Below, in pieces: positions 13,121 through 26,101 of a stretch of DNA of 64,000 bases. This stretch comes from Crocodylus rhombifer (lineage: Eukaryota > Chordata > Crocodylia > Crocodylidae): NCBI GenBank assembly GCA_038503035.1, contig JAVSML010024434.1:186001-250000 (forward strand), in the 5' to 3' direction. The notes below the pieces were generated by a model. That model was given only the letters and a program-made list of their open reading frames with translations, had not been told where the DNA came from and made no database searches. Every line of letters begins with the position of its first letter. The first letter of the stretch is position 1. The translations under genes and the position numbers were made by a program.

Positions 13121-15050
13121 GATTTCATAGACATTAGGGCTGGAAGGGACCTTGGAAGATCATCGAGTCCAGCCCCCCGCCCAAAGGGCAGAAAGTCAGC
13201 TGGTATCATAGGATCCCAGCAAGATAAACATCCAATTTACTCTTGAAGGTGTTCAGTGTAGGTGCTTGAACCACCTCCGATGGCAGGCTGTTCCACAGCT
13301 TGGGGGCTCGGACAGTAAAGGAGTTCTTCCTTATGTCCAGCCTGAAACGGTTTTGTAGTAGTTTATGACCGTTCAACCTTGTCATCCCTTGGGGCGCTCT
13401 GGTGAACAAACGGTCCCCCAGGTATTGGTGGTTCCCCTGATAAAAACTTATAGGTGGCCATCAGATCTCCCCTGAGCCTGCGCTTTTCCAGGCTGAAGAG
13501 CCCCATAGCTCTCAGCCTGTCGTTGTAAGGTCTGTTTTCCTGACCTCTGATCATGCGTGTGGCTCTTCTCTGGACTCTCTCAAGCTTCTCCACATCCTTT
13601 TTGAATTGTGGAGCCCAAAACTGGATGCAGTACTCCAGCTGCAGCCTCACCAAGGCCGAGTACAAGGGGAGAATGACATCCTGAGATTTGCCTGAGAAAC
13701 ATCTATGGATGCAAGCCAGTGTTTTGGTCGCTTTAGTAGCTGTAGCTCATTGCAGGCTCATGTTCATCTTGTGCTCAATGATGACCCCCAAGTTCCTTTC
13801 ATCCGTAGTGCTAGCCAGCGTAGGTTTTTCTTCCCAAGGTGGAGAACCTTGCATTTTTCAGTGTTAAACACCATCAGGTTCTTGTCTGCCCATTTGCTGA
13901 GCCTGTCCAGGTCAGCCTGGATCACCTGCCTGTCTTCTGGTGTGGATGCTTTGCCCCAAAGTTTGGTGTCATTGGCGAACCATGGAGCCAATTTCCCAGC
14001 CAGCGGATCATGGTGGACCCAATGCCACAATTCACCAGTTTTGCCAAGAGGTGGTCATGGGATACCATATCGAAGGCTTTTTTTAAGTCAAGGTATATGA
14101 CTTCAATCTCTTTTCCCTTGTCCAGGTGATAGGTCACCTGGTCGTAGAAGGAAATGAGATTGGTCAAGCAAGACCTACCCACAATAAACATGTGCTGGCT
14201 ATCCCTTAGGATGTTGGCATCGGCCAGTCCATTAAGGGTGGATAAACTTTTAATAAATTTAATACACTTTTCTAAGACCTTCCCAGGGATAGAAGTCAGG
14301 CTGATGGGCCTATAGTTAGCCAGATCCACTTTCCTCCCTTTCTTGAAGATAGGCACCATATTGGCCTTCTTCCAGTCTTCGGGCACTACACTAGAGTGCC
14401 AGGAGCTCTCGAAGATCCGTGCCAGGGGCTGGGCTATGACGCTCGCCAGCTCCTTGAGTACCCTGGGGTGCAGATTGTCAGGGCCGGCTGACTTGAAGGT
14501 ATCCAGCCTCTCAAGGTGTTCCTTCACGAAGTCAGCATTGATGGAGGGCAGGGGATCTCCCTCACCAGGACCTCCCTGTCCCATAGCGAGTATGGGCGTC
14601 CCATGGGACTGATGAAAGACTGACGCAAAGTACCCATTTAATATATTGGCTTTTTCCTGGGCATCAGTTGTCCCATCTGGTTTAGCAGGGGTCCAATGTT
14701 GCCCTTGTTTTTCCTCTGGCTCCTCACATATCTGAAAAATGACTTTTTATTGTCCTTGATGCTCGAAGCTAGTTGGATTTCAGTTGCAGCCTTGGCTTTC
14801 CTGGTTTGCTCCCTGCAGGACTGGGCCAGTGCAGAATAATTCTCTTGGAAGTGAATCCCATCCTCCATCCTTTGTAGGCCTTTCTTTTTAGCCTCAGGAG
14901 GTCTGCTAGATCCCTGAAGAGCCAGGAGGGCTGCTGTGCCCTCTTGCTGCCTTTCCTCTGAGATGGAATAGACTTAGATTCAAACAGAGTTGGCAATCCG
15001 AGTTGTAAGAGGTTTGCTTTTCTCCTTCTCTTCAAACCAGCTCTGTTGGC
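13121..15050 (-). mobile_element. CR1 LINE copy with internal RT deletion
   Basis: Second CR1 insertion, same orientation as the first but a different subfamily. The 3' end at about 13121 begins GATTTCATAGACATTAGGGC. On the minus strand the order is linker (14769-15035 and 14638-14868), RT fingers/palm (13922-14584, with YRPISLTS and LDLKKAFDMVSHD), RT palm (13764-14030), thumb/C-terminal (13363-13665) and the tail domain (13206-13409, LDIRKNSFTVRAPKLWNSLP). Near 13985 the sequence jumps from the NWLHG segment straight to FANDTKLWG. The VPQGS block and what follows it are absent, and the catalytic FADD reads FAND. The copy cannot encode an active RT. Confidence 0.92.
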
Positions 15051-18000
15051 TCAGCAGGGGACTGATTTGGAGTCCTTAGAGTCATCCCCTATAATGACCA
15101 TCTTCAGCCGTGTGTAACTGCCATGCCCCTAGACAGTTCCCTAGTGAGAAATACTAAAATACACATAAAGAAAACGCCATCCCAAAATGCAGGCCAACTT
15201 GCATATTGATAATGATTTATTAGAGACCCACTCCCTATCCCTCACAGGTGGTAAGAAAAGGAAACCTCTCTTTTATCCCCATAGCTATTCTATTACCATC
15301 TGAACAAATAAAGACCCTTTATCACAGCAAACCCATTTCCAGCTAGAGAAAGTGAAACCTGCACCTTGCAGCGGAGGTCAAAGGACAAATCCTACTGTAT
15401 CTGACCTCTTGTCATTGGCTGAATCCTGGCCACATGAACAGTCAGGCGCAATGACTCTCAGCCGAGAGGAGCGCTTGTGTGGGTGTGGAGGGAAACCAAA
15501 AGGGAAACAAGGATAACAAGAACATACTGTGGAGCAGTGAAAAATCTGCCTGTGAACTGATGCCAGGGGCTTGATTTCTATCTTAATTTTGGACTTGGAA
15601 AAACAGTGAGCAAATTAAACACACAGGGGCTGCAGTCAAGCCGAGGCACACGCCCTTTCAAGTGAGAAAATTACATGTTGCTGCTGCCAAGTGTCCTGAT
15701 TTCACTTCACTGGGTCTAGGTTTTACCTTCCAGATATCCTTTGATCAGATAGCTCTCAGACACGTTATCCGAGCTACAGACTTCAGCCCCATTTCCTGAC
15801 TGCTGCACAGCAGCTCTGTTTCAGTGTCTGAACCCCAGAAAAGGATGATCCCATTTGTCTTAAGATGTGAACTGAGATATACTTTGGGTACGAGTTAGCT
15901 TTGTGTTTTTACACCCTGCAGAACTGGTGGTAATCGGCTAGTGGCAACAGGGCTATGCACAGGAAAATATTTTGAGGAGTTGGTGGGCATTGTGGGTTGC
16001 TTTCTGTATAGTCATATTAAAACTCTAAATGCCCCTAGTAATGCAATGAACAGACTTCATGCTGACCAGCTCCTTATTGTCATTCCCTTCCAACGCAATG
16101 ATGCCACCATAGGATTGGGAGCAATGCTTTTAGCTAACAGAGATGGGACCTCCACCAGAAAATGGCCAGTAACTGCAGCAGGCTGGCAATAGCCGGACAC
16201 TGGGAACTGAAGGGGGATGCTAGGAGTTTCATCTGGGTGATCCCTTTGGGCCAGAAGTTTTAATACATGAACTGAGTAAGAAACTAATGTCCCCATCTTA
16301 GTTTAGCTATTTTCATACTGTTGACCCTGAAATTTAAGTGCTCATCTACTGAGGATGGTCAAGCAAAAAATGTTAAGATATAGAAAGATTGACAAGCTCT
16401 GTTTCTGGAGCTGACCATTTCTGTAAAGTGCTGTGTGCTGTATGTGTGGAGGATGTGTAGTTTATGGTTGTGTGCACTTTGCACACCTATATGCCATCCC
16501 TGTTATACACTCAATGTGTCTGTGTTTTCTGGGTGTTCGTGGTAGGTATTCGGGTACAAAGTAGGGTGTGTAGATCACAGGTTTATATGGAGTGGTTTAT
16601 GGGTGCTGCACATGTGTGTGTGGCGAGCAACCATCAACTGATTTACTTCTTTCTCCTTTTTTAATCTGTTTATTTTCTGGAATGATTCATGGTCTGGTTG
16701 GGGCTTGGTTTCGCGTACCTGTTAGATTCTTCTCATGTCGGTAGAATGTACTGAGATCATCACATGCCCCAATTGCTGGGCTAAAAAAGTAAATTGTTAG
16801 CAAACAGTAAATCAGTGATTGGATTTTATGATTTGCGTCATGAGTAGCTCCTGTGTTGTTTGTTAAATAGATGTCTAATTTTAGACGTGTTACTGTAAAA
16901 AGTATCTTTGCAAGAAACTACAGTCCATGCATTCAATCATCAGGGACATTTATTTCTAGAGGCTGCAGAAAAATTTCTCACCTTTCAAGGCTTCCAATTA
17001 TACTTAGTATTGGGTGGGTACAACAGGCTTTGTAGCCTTTCTAATACAAAAGTGTGGCTTCCAGTGACCACAATTCCCAGAATACCATTCTGCACCTTGA
17101 TCTAACTGAACTGCTGAGCCAGAACACTGCATGGTAGAACTTGTCTTTCCTGCTCACAGGATGAGATCCCAGGCAAGGGACTAGTCTAATTCACAGGAGC
17201 CAAGGGATGGAATCACTGGGTTCAGTATCTGGGTGTGCTTGGACTCTGGGCTGGGTGGTAGACTCCTTGGTGAAGTTCCCAGCACCACCACCTTTGGTAG
17301 TCACAGCCATACACATGTGCATGCACACTCACCCTGCACTTGGGCTCACTGCAAAATTGTCAGTGACAACACTAAAATATGAATGAGGGACAGGACTTTT
17401 CACATCTATTTTCAGCTTTTCTTATAGTCTAGCAAATATGTGAGCAGAAGTGACAGGGTTACAGAAGGTCATTTCTGTAAGGCTCCTACATTGCGGCCTG
17501 GGTCAGCTCTGAAAGGCTCAGGCAGGGTCCTATACTGCAGCCCTTGTTGAGTACACTGACCCAGTTTGCCGTGCAGGACTTGAGTGTTCATATGAATGGC
17601 TTTAGGAGTTTGCCACACAGCATCATACCATTTCCTGCCTCTGACATTGGCAGGAGTACCTTACTGCTCCTATATATATGTCAGAGTACCATCAGTGCCC
17701 TTTGCTTTGCATTTGGTAACATAATTTTCATAAATAATTTTGCAGGTGCCGAGAGTCTTATAAATGCTTTTGAAGTTTTCATGGAAAAAGGTGCAAAGTA
17801 TTATGTGTTATTTATGTAAATATTATGAGACACTAGTCACAAATGAGTATGAGCATTTGACCAATCCCCTGGAGGTTTGAAGGCCATGTTTGCCCAGACC
17901 TTCTCTAAACTAGGAAGATGCTAGTTGACATACATTGGTTAATAGAGCTGAAGCGGTGTGCTTTTTAAACTGGTTGAGTTAAAGCCTCAACACTACTTAG

Positions 18001-21000
18001 ACAAATCTAGACTTGGCCAAAGTTTACAGCCTGCTGGTAGCAAAAAAGAAACAGGTCGTAATGCTCCCAGTCAGGCAGAAAGTCTCTGGGTAGTTTTTCT
18101 TGGTTCTGAAGTTTTGTGTCACTAGTTAAATAAAAGTGTTCCTTCTAACTCCTGCTCTGCTTCAGCTTCCTACTGCATGTGTCCTAGAGCTGGGTGAAGT
18201 CTTGGCTCCGAAGGTGCCTGCCCATATAGTATACACCACTCACTATAACATGCACATTTTTCAACTCCTATTTGGTCCAATGAGAAGCATTCAGGGAAAT
18301 AAGTAAACTCTATGGAGCAAAATAAACGCACTCCCTGGAATTGGCTTGAGGAGCAAATAAAGGATAATAAGGACTTTCAGGACAGATGCACTCCTTCTGT
18401 GCCAGGACACCTGGAGTTCAGTAGTGTAACTGTGAACTACTGCACTTCACAGTGAGGTCAACACCATACCTTTGGTAAGTGTGAGTTATGGACTGCCTCA
18501 GCACATAAAATGGCTCTAGGAAGCATTAGCATGACCATTAAAGGAGGGAACTTCTAGTCAGTCTTTACCCTCTGTGCTTCAGTCAGTTTAGGCTCATATG
18601 GTAGACAGAGCTCCTAGATTTTTTTAAAAATTGAGTGAAATGTTTCTTTTAAAAAAATGCCCCAAGATTTTCTCTATTGAACTAGCCATTTTGATGATGC
18701 CAAGAATCCTCTAGTGCGCTAAAGAGTTGCCCCAGACATAAACATGCTCCTATTAGCTCTTGAGTTTGGGTCAACAGTGCTGCTTCAAGAGCTGAGTCTA
18801 TTGCTGCTGATACTTCAAAGGATGGTGCACTAATAAAAAGGAGCCATGTTAGACCAAGTGTTATTAAAAGTTTTAGGGAAATAACCCAATGGAGTAGAAT
18901 CAGAGTGATGGGAAAGAAGAATTAGCACTGAGATTCTCACACAATTATATATGGAAGGGAATGACTCTCTTGCTAGGAGGTGATGAGTGCATAACTCAGA
19001 CCTTTCATTTTTCCAATTGGCATTTCACATTTTTTTAAGAAAAGTGAATTCTCCTGTATCTGCACCTCTTTCATACTTGCTTTCCCCATATATTTCAGGA
19101 AGTGAGTTGACTAGCAGAATCAGCAGATTTTAAGGAGAGACCACAGAATATTCCAGGAAAGGAAGTTCTACATTTTTTAAAACTAAAACCTCCTTTTAAG
19201 AATGACATTTATCCATTTGAGAAACAGTATCAGTTACCTTCCTTTATTACTCAACATTTTCCATTTTCTTTTGTTGCAATTCACAAAGACTCGTGTGCCA
19301 CCCACTTTTTGATTCTGAAGCAAAGTCCTGGAGTGAAACAGCTGAAACCTTGCTGTCAAATCTGCTTCTCAACTGGATTCTTAAGAAATCTTTGAGAGCA
19401 TGCTGGCCCTAAAGCAAAGCTCAACAGCGCAGTCAAAATCAGGGTCATATTTATTGGCGGGAAATTTTCCCCTGACCTGAGCTTGCAGCAAAACTGTGAG
19501 TTTTGCTTTGCTTTGTTTCAGATTCCACTTCCAGGGGCTAGGTGGTATGGGGGTTTGTGAGCCTGGAAAAAAACAACTGGGTCTGTCTGTGCCCAACTGA
19601 ATTAAAATACAGTTTATTTCTCAAGCAGAAGCAGATGCAGAGTGATTTTTTTAGAGCTGCCAAACACCCACTCCAGTCCTTTTCTTTCAGGAGCAATAGA
19701 ACTTCACACACTCGTACCCCATCAGCCGTGTTGGTGTCCTGTAGCACTTGGAGGCCAGGGCAATGAAGGGGAGTGAGTTGAGGGAGGGGACTCTGTTGTC
19801 CTGTCCACTGCAAGCCTTCCACTTTCTAGTGACTGGCTCAAAACGTGATAAGAAGCTGGAATAGCCCTGCCTTCTCTTCTTCAGGCCAGACAGTGAGTCT
19901 TCAAAGAGTCATCTCAAAACCCTCTCTACGTCATTGGCATCAGACACCACACTGTGGCTTGCCTAATGTATGAGTAGGTTTTGTGTGGTAGCCCTTTTGT
20001 CTGGACTGCAGTGCCCCAGACTTGAGTCTTGCTGGCAGCACAGTTTGTGTCCCATACACCTTCCTCTCTAGCCTGGCCCGCCTCTGACATTCTTTACTCC
20101 CCAACCTCCAGTAATTTCAGACATAGCAGAGGTGAAATGTTCACTCCCCAAGGGCCTGGGAGCATACAACCTATGCTATACTGTTCACTGCCAGCTGGCT
20201 ACAAGGAGCAGAAGTCTTAGCCAGGAGACATCATTCCGCTCTAATGGGTTAGGAGTCAGTCATCGCTAACAAGATTCAAAATGGGACAGGGGCAGGGAAA
20301 TCAGTCGAAATCAATAAAGAAATCCTTGATAAATAATCTTGCAAGCTCTGGCAAACAAACCTGGGACATGCTGGCTCAGACTCACTACGCAGACTCCTGT
20401 AAAAGTTGGAGTGTTGCAATTTATGGCAGTCACTGCTTGTTACAGGCCATACAGACCTCATTGTGTGAGGGCTTCATCTGTAGTTTAACAGTTTGACCAC
20501 TGTGTTATCTGACCTCTGCAGCAGTCAGTTCCCTGCTATATTTATTTACATATGTAAATATAAAAAACCTTTGTGTTTACTCGGCTATTTCACTAAATGG
20601 AGTTGGGAACTGAGGAGGAAATGAATTTGAAACAATTTGCACACAAATGGAACTGACATGCGTCAAACTGAGAAACAATGACCCAAAAGAGGCTTTGAGG
20701 GAGTACAAGGTACAATGTAGGTTACTCATCAGTCTGAAACAGTTTATTCTGTATATCTCGAGGATTTCACAGCAGAAACTTAGGTGATTACGTGGCATAT
20801 TTCACTTATTGTCCTGTGCTGTGTAAAACAGTGAAATTGTAATTATAACAATTATTATTGTAAGCTATATTGGCTAGTGAAATTTTTAAATGGTAGGTTT
20901 AGAAGATTAATAATTGTTTGTTTTTAACATTATTTGTTTTTAACATTTGGGATCCAATTTTCAAATGTGCATCTGAAATTAGAGTATTGACTTATTTGAA

Positions 21001-21560
21001 AACAGCAATGTAAAATATTATGTATATAAATGCCTTTGTTTACAGGTGCCAAGGTGTATTTTTGTATCTGTGAAATGGATACACTCGATTTCACAGGCAA
21101 TTTTTTGCAATGTTATCTATAAAATTTAGGTATAAAATTTAAAATCAGGATTTGAAAAGCCACCTCGTGGACTGAGGGCCCTTATAAATTAATAGAAATT
21201 AATAGAAATCTGAGGTCAAATGTTAAAGACACTCTTAACTCTGGCTAATCTGCTGCTTCCAGGGGAGTGCAAATAATTGCGAATTATCCAGTAGTGACCA
21301 ATTATCAGCAGTTGTAACTACAAGAAGGAATGATGTCAGGGAATCAGAACAACAGTAAGTGAAACCTTAATATTGAATTATCACATATTCAATAAACTAG
21401 AGGTTAGTGTATGTGGTCACCTAACTCTCAGTGATAGTGGATTTTATTTTGTGCTTCCAACCCTGTCTCTCTGATCATGTCTGTCTGGGGTGCCCTTTGT
21501 CTTGTGCTTCAAAATTCACAATTTCAGTGACATTTATCCATTTTTTAAAATTTTCATACA
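15051..21560. other. Intergenic, no recognised gene
   Basis: 6.5 kb of moderately AT-rich DNA with no convincing exon. Open frames are all under 100 codons and lack domains, for example 17544-17819 and 19538-19822. No tRNA, CRISPR or long tandem repeat was seen. It may contain distal regulatory DNA for R3HDML or the neighbouring genes, but nothing specific can be pointed to. Confidence 0.5.
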
Positions 21561-21831
21561 CACTGGGTGTGTCTGCATGAGATGCATTGCTGCACGGTAG
21601 ACTAATCTGCTGTACAGTAAAGCATCAAAGTCTACACATGCGCATATTTACTGTACAGTAAATTAGTCTATTCAGCAGTTAGCTACTACCTACCTGTAAA
21701 TATAGGTAGTAAATTAACTGCGCAGATACTGTGCAGTAGCATGTGTGTAGACACTGACCAGGAGCAAATTTGCTTCTGGTCAGCCCCTACACTAGGGGCT
21801 TACAACAGAAGGAAACTCCCCCAGTCCTGGC

Positions 21832-22069
21832 TAGGGTGGCCATCATAGAGGACATTCTGGTTTTCTGCTACTCTGTCCTCTATTGATACGAAACCGGACA
21901 CCTTTATGTCCTCTATTTTTCTCTTCAAGGCATCTGGTTTCATATCAATAGAGGACAGAGTAGCAGACTTCTCTTCAAGTCCTTCAAAAATAGAGGACAT
22001 CAAGGTGTCCAATTTCATATCAATAGAGGACAGAGGACAACTGGACTGTCCTCTATGATGGCCACCCTA
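21832..22069. mobile_element. hAT-type MITE, 238 bp, perfect TIRs and 8-bp TSD
   Basis: Terminal inverted repeats of 22 bp match exactly: the left begins TAGGGTGGCC at 21832, and the right ends GGCCACCCTA at 22069. Both ends are flanked by the identical 8-mer GTCCTGGC (21824-21831 and 22070-22077), the target-duplication length of the hAT superfamily. The interior is itself largely palindromic, with repeated TCAATAGAGGACAGAG and GTCCTCTATT segments. It carries no coding capacity. Confidence 0.88.
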
Positions 22070-22242
22070 GTCCTGGCACTGTTCAGCTCCTGCTTCCCCC
22101 AGGAGCTGAGAGTTGAGCAGCACCGGGATGGGGTAGCTCTCTGCCCCACCCTGTCCCAGTGCTGCTCAGCTCCCAGATCCCCACAGGAGCTGGGAGCTGA
22201 GCAGCACTGGGACTTGGGAACTCTCTGCTTCCCTGCCCAGCC

Positions 22243-22520
22243 TAGAGCTGGTCAGGTACTATCCCAATTCTAGGGCAGCTCCCAGCCAGCTGTGGGCTGC
22301 GCGAGGATTTCCCCACCCGATCCAGGGCTGGCCAGGAACTGTCCTGCTTCTGGGGCAGCTCCCAGCCAGGTTCAGGCTTCACAAGGATTTCCTTGAGTAG
22401 CCAGGGGCTGGCAGGGAACTGTTCTGCTTCTGGGGCAGCTCTTAGCCAGCTCCAGGCTCCACAAGGATTTCCCTACCCAGCCTGGGGCTGGCCAGGAACT
22501 GTCCCACTTCTGGGAAAATC
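22243..22520. repeat. ~80-bp tandem repeat (minisatellite), 3-4 units
   Basis: Units beginning GGCTGGCCAGGAACTGTCC, containing TTCTGGGGCAGCTCCCAGCC and ending ACAAGGATTTCC, recur at about 22243, 22326, 22406 and 22486. The last unit is truncated. The period is about 80 bp, not a multiple of three. Open frames across it (22393-22800) are a by-product of the GC-rich repeat. Confidence 0.8.
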
Positions 22521-22991
22521 TGTGAAGAGTATGGAGCTGGCTAGGAGCTGCCTCAGAAGTGGGACAGCTCTGGGCCAGCCCCTAGCTGTGCAGGGAAGCC
22601 CTACTGGGCATGGGGCTTGTTCCCATGTGCAGGGGCCCAGGAGAACTCTGAATTGGCAGCTGTTTCCCAGCCCCCTGCACCTCAGGATGCTTCTGAATGT
22701 GTACAGGGCAAGGAGACAGCTGTTACTGCAGCCAGCAGAACTCTCCTGGCCCTGGTTGCACGGGGACCATCCCAGTTCTCCCTGCCACCCCTCAGGCTAG
22801 CAGAAAAGGGGATCCTAGGGCTCCTTCTGGCTGCTGCAAGGGGCCAGAGCAGGACTGGACTGGTTCTGTTGGTTGCAGATTTGCTTCTGATAGGGAGCAC
22901 GTGTAGATGTGTACACATGTCTCTGAGAAGGCTTACTGCTCAGTATTTTACTGTACTTATAGTATTACTTGCATGTGTAGATGTGCCTGCG

Positions 22992-24315
22992 GAAAACAAT
23001 AATGCTGTTTTGGATGTAGCGCTTAGCAAGGGGTGGAAATTGGTGGCAATTGGCAGCAGAAGTGGCTGGATTGCAAACATCAGCTCTGCTTACTGTGTTA
23101 ATTTGGCCTGCTGTTGCTCAAAGGTTGTCTCAAGAAGCTGGGATTTTAATTGAACAAACCTTGGGAAAACTTAACAAGACATCTAATTTCAGTGATTATG
23201 AGCTGAAGGTAGCTGGATTTCATTGGAACTGCAGGTATTATTCCTGTTATTAGAAATTATTAAAGTTGAGATTAATTTGTATTTTCTCATATGATTAACC
23301 TAGGGTGTTTTAAGGAAGTGTTCAAGGGCCTGGCATCCAGCTGCAGGTAGTCAGCCAATCATAGTGTGCCTGGTTGGGAGGCTGGGGGCCACAGGTGATG
23401 ATAACCCACTAATGAATAGGGACAAGAAGCTTAAGAACTCCAGGTGGGAACGCAGAGAAGGGAGAGAGGAAGGCTTGGGTGTTGGGGAGAAGCACAGAGG
23501 AAGACCATCCTCTCTCTCAATGTCTGGCAAAAGATGGGTTTTGTTTTATGTGTTTGCTCTGTGCATTGTGTTTTGGTTAGCCCTTTGGCTGGGGTTGAAA
23601 AGCAGCTTCTGGAAGAAATAAAACGGCTGAGAACCTACAAGCAGAGCTAACTGTCCTGTCTAAACAAAGCAGAGTTGATAACCTGCTTATAGCCAATCGC
23701 TGATCTTCAAAGAGGTTTTTTCAGAAGGAAAAACTGTCAAATGCCCTGAGCAAAGGAATCTTGCTTTGATACATTACTCTTGAAGTTTTTGAGCTCTAGT
23801 GGATACTAGAAATAAAAAAAAAATCCCGTCAGAAACAGAGAAACACTTTCTTTCCTTCATTTCCCAGATTCTGGCACCTGTGAAGCTGGAGTTATTATCA
23901 ATGTTCACATCAGGACTGGAAAAAAATGAACAGTCTTCTATAAAGCTGGAAAACTAATAATTTTTCCAGTGGAGAGAATTTTTGTAGAGGCAAAATTTTA
24001 ACCCCAGCGGAGAAAACATTTTGACTAAATAAGAGTTTTTTTGTTCTACTAAATCAGAAGGAAATATTCCTTCTCCCTCCCATCTCCTCTTTATCTGACA
24101 GTAAACAGAAAACACCTGTTGATTATCGAAATCTCCTTTCATGCCTTTAGGGTTTCTTTGATATCAGAGTCTGAAATCAGAATTAGGAGCCAGGGTGTGA
24201 AAACAACAACGGAAAGCCTGAAAAGGAAACAGGCTGGAGTTAAGGCTGCCAGGGGCTGACCCAAAGCTCACTGAGTTCAGTTGTAGTCTGTTTTATCCAT
24301 CAGTCTAACATGTGA
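22992..24315. other. Intergenic, nothing recognised
   Basis: Frames at 23050-23253 and 23364-23650 are short and lack domains. No splice-consistent exon or repeat was recognised. Confidence 0.5.
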
Positions 24316-24430
24316 AGCATAAGCTCTGTGGGTCAGGAATTGTTGCCTTTGTAGCACTGACCACAGTAGGGCCCAGTTCCTCAATTTGTGTTCCTATGTG
24401 GTACCATAATGAAAATAAGTATCAATAATT
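24316..24430 (+). mobile_element. Possible ancient CR1/L3 tail
   Basis: The series AAGCTCTGTGGGTCAGGAAT, TTTGTAGCACTGACCACAGT and GGGCCCAGTTCCTCAA resembles the widespread amniote 3'-end repeat with 'GGGCAGGGACTGT...TTTGTACAGCGCCTAGCACAATGGGG'. It is highly diverged, and recognised from memory only. Confidence 0.4.
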
Positions 24431-24871
24431 CCCATTAACTCAGTTGATCAGCACATCGGTCTCCTAGGAAAGGTTCTCTCAAGCTCTCACAGGGCCGCCC
24501 TGAAACAAATGTGCATGGAACCGTCCTCCTGGAAGACATCTTTCACAAATTCTGGAGGAGCAAACCTAGCAGGTTGGTAGATGCTGCAAGCTGCACCTAC
24601 CTGGTGGTTATGTCGTGAGTTATGTGAAGTTGGTGAGCCTCGTCATCTAGTTGCTAGTAGTCAGACAGAAAACAGAATGTCATAATTGCTGCTTCAGCTG
24701 GTCCTGGCACTGACCAAATAGAGCGGAGGGATGCCATGGAGTCCAAGCAAGCTACTTAGGTCCCAGGGGTATATAACTCCAGAACGTTTGCACCACTGTT
24801 GCTCATGTTTTACATATTTTGGTGAGAGATTCATTGTGAAAGTTCATACATACACATACACTTCCATATTA

Positions 24872-25786
24872 GGGCTGTGCAAAATTTTGCCGGCAGTTTT
24901 GTTTCAAGGCTGTTTCGACTCATTTTGAGCTCAAAACAGCAAAATCAAAATGAAACAGAGAGCTTTGAAACAGCCTCGAAATGAAACGAGGCAAGTGAGG
25001 CAAGTTAAAACATTTCAAAATTTTCAAAATGTTTCATGTTTCAAAGCTCAGGCTGGGCTTGCCCGCAGGGAAACGGAAACTAAAGTAAGGAGATGGAGGG
25101 GGAAGGGGAGCGGGGGAAGGAGTGCTCTCGTTATTCACTGTGTATCTGGCCGGTGACTGTCACCCTTCCTTGAGGTCCCTTCCAATCCCAGGGCTCTGGG
25201 GGAGGGATGGAAAAACTGCATAAAAGACTGCGTTGTTTGAACTGCCTTGCTTTCTGCCTTGGTGTCAGCTGAGTGAGGGTGCACCTTAACACACACACAG
25301 TGTCACCCACCCATGTCACGAGTTTTGCCTGTCAGCAGCCAGAGGTGCAGAGCCCCCGAACATAGACCTATCCCCTTGACAGCTGGCAGGCTTCATGGCC
25401 ACAGCAGGGCCTAGCAGGCCTGCAGCTTTCACCTTGCTGCGCCTTAACACACACAGTGTCACCCATGTCATGAGTTTTGTTTGTCTGCAGCTTGAGGTAC
25501 AGTTCCCTCCAGGCCCCTGTACCTATCTCCTTGAAACTTGGCAGGCTTCATGCCCTCAGAAGGGGCTACCATTCCTTCAAGTGTCATCCAAATCAGGCCA
25601 GAAATGACAAAGTTGTAGGCTGTTTCGAGCTTCTCCATTATAGCCTACAGGCAAAACGTCGAAACAGCAAAACTGTCTTGACAAAACAAAACAGAACAGA
25701 GGTTTTGAATCTAAATGAAAGTTGAAACAAAATGCTGTTCCATCAAAACGCAAGTTGAAACGGGATGGTGCCATTTCACAGAGCCC
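24872..25786. mobile_element. TA-flanked DNA transposon, copy 1 (915 bp)
   Basis: Starts GGGCTGTGCAAAATTTTG and ends with an imperfect inverted copy (...TTTCACAGAGCCC), with TA on each side (24870-24871 and 25787-25788). The interior is rich in GTTTCAAAGC/GAAACAGC motifs in both orientations. It also holds two ~190-bp related direct segments containing TGGCAGGCTTCATG, CACACAGTGTCACCCA and GAGTTTTG. A second family member is at 43972-44789. No transposase is encoded, so it is non-autonomous. The superfamily is unresolved: the TA duplication and GGG ends fit Tc1/mariner-like or Harbinger-like groups. Confidence 0.75.
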
Positions 25787-26084
25787 TAATACTTATACAC
25801 GTACACAACTGTCAGGCCAGCACCTTTCACTTGCTGCTATATTCACTGAGAGAAAAGGAACCAAATGCAGCCTAGGTGTCAGCAGGCCAGTTCCAGTGAC
25901 CGCATCTTGTTACACCCAGTCCATTTGTGACATAAGGGAATGCTCCCACATGGATTTGGGTATCACCACAGATTGAATACCCCTGGCAATCCTCTAGAGG
26001 ATTGATGAGCACTATGCTGTCTGCCTAAGGTCCTGTCACAATCTGGCTCCTGGCTGTTTTCTAAAATCCATAAATGGACAACTG

Positions 26085-26101
26085 GAGAGAGAGAGAGAGA
26101 C
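26085..26101. repeat. (GA)n microsatellite
   Basis: A run of GA dinucleotides about 17 bp long. It is followed about 125 bp later by a short CTCTCTTTCTTTCTTTC tract near 26225. Confidence 0.85.

Larger units (their letters stand above)
21563..22991. mobile_element. Composite Harbinger-like non-autonomous element hosting a hAT MITE
   Basis: The left terminus CTGGGTGTGTCTGCATGAGA, with inner segment CTGTACAGTAAAGCA, is mirrored at the right by ACTGTACTTATAGTATTACT followed by GCATGTGTAGATGTGCC. This gives imperfect inverted ends of roughly 60 bp. The ends resemble the GCATGTCTACAC-type termini at 63402 and 29620. The interior contains the hAT MITE (21832-22069) and an ~80-bp minisatellite, so several events are superimposed. 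The class assignment (Harbinger-like) is an inference from end sequence only. Confidence 0.45.

Noticed and set aside
22393..23153. Two overlapping frames of 135 and 178 codons
   Set aside because: They run over the ~80-bp minisatellite and GC-rich flank. The repeat period is not a multiple of three and no domain is visible.
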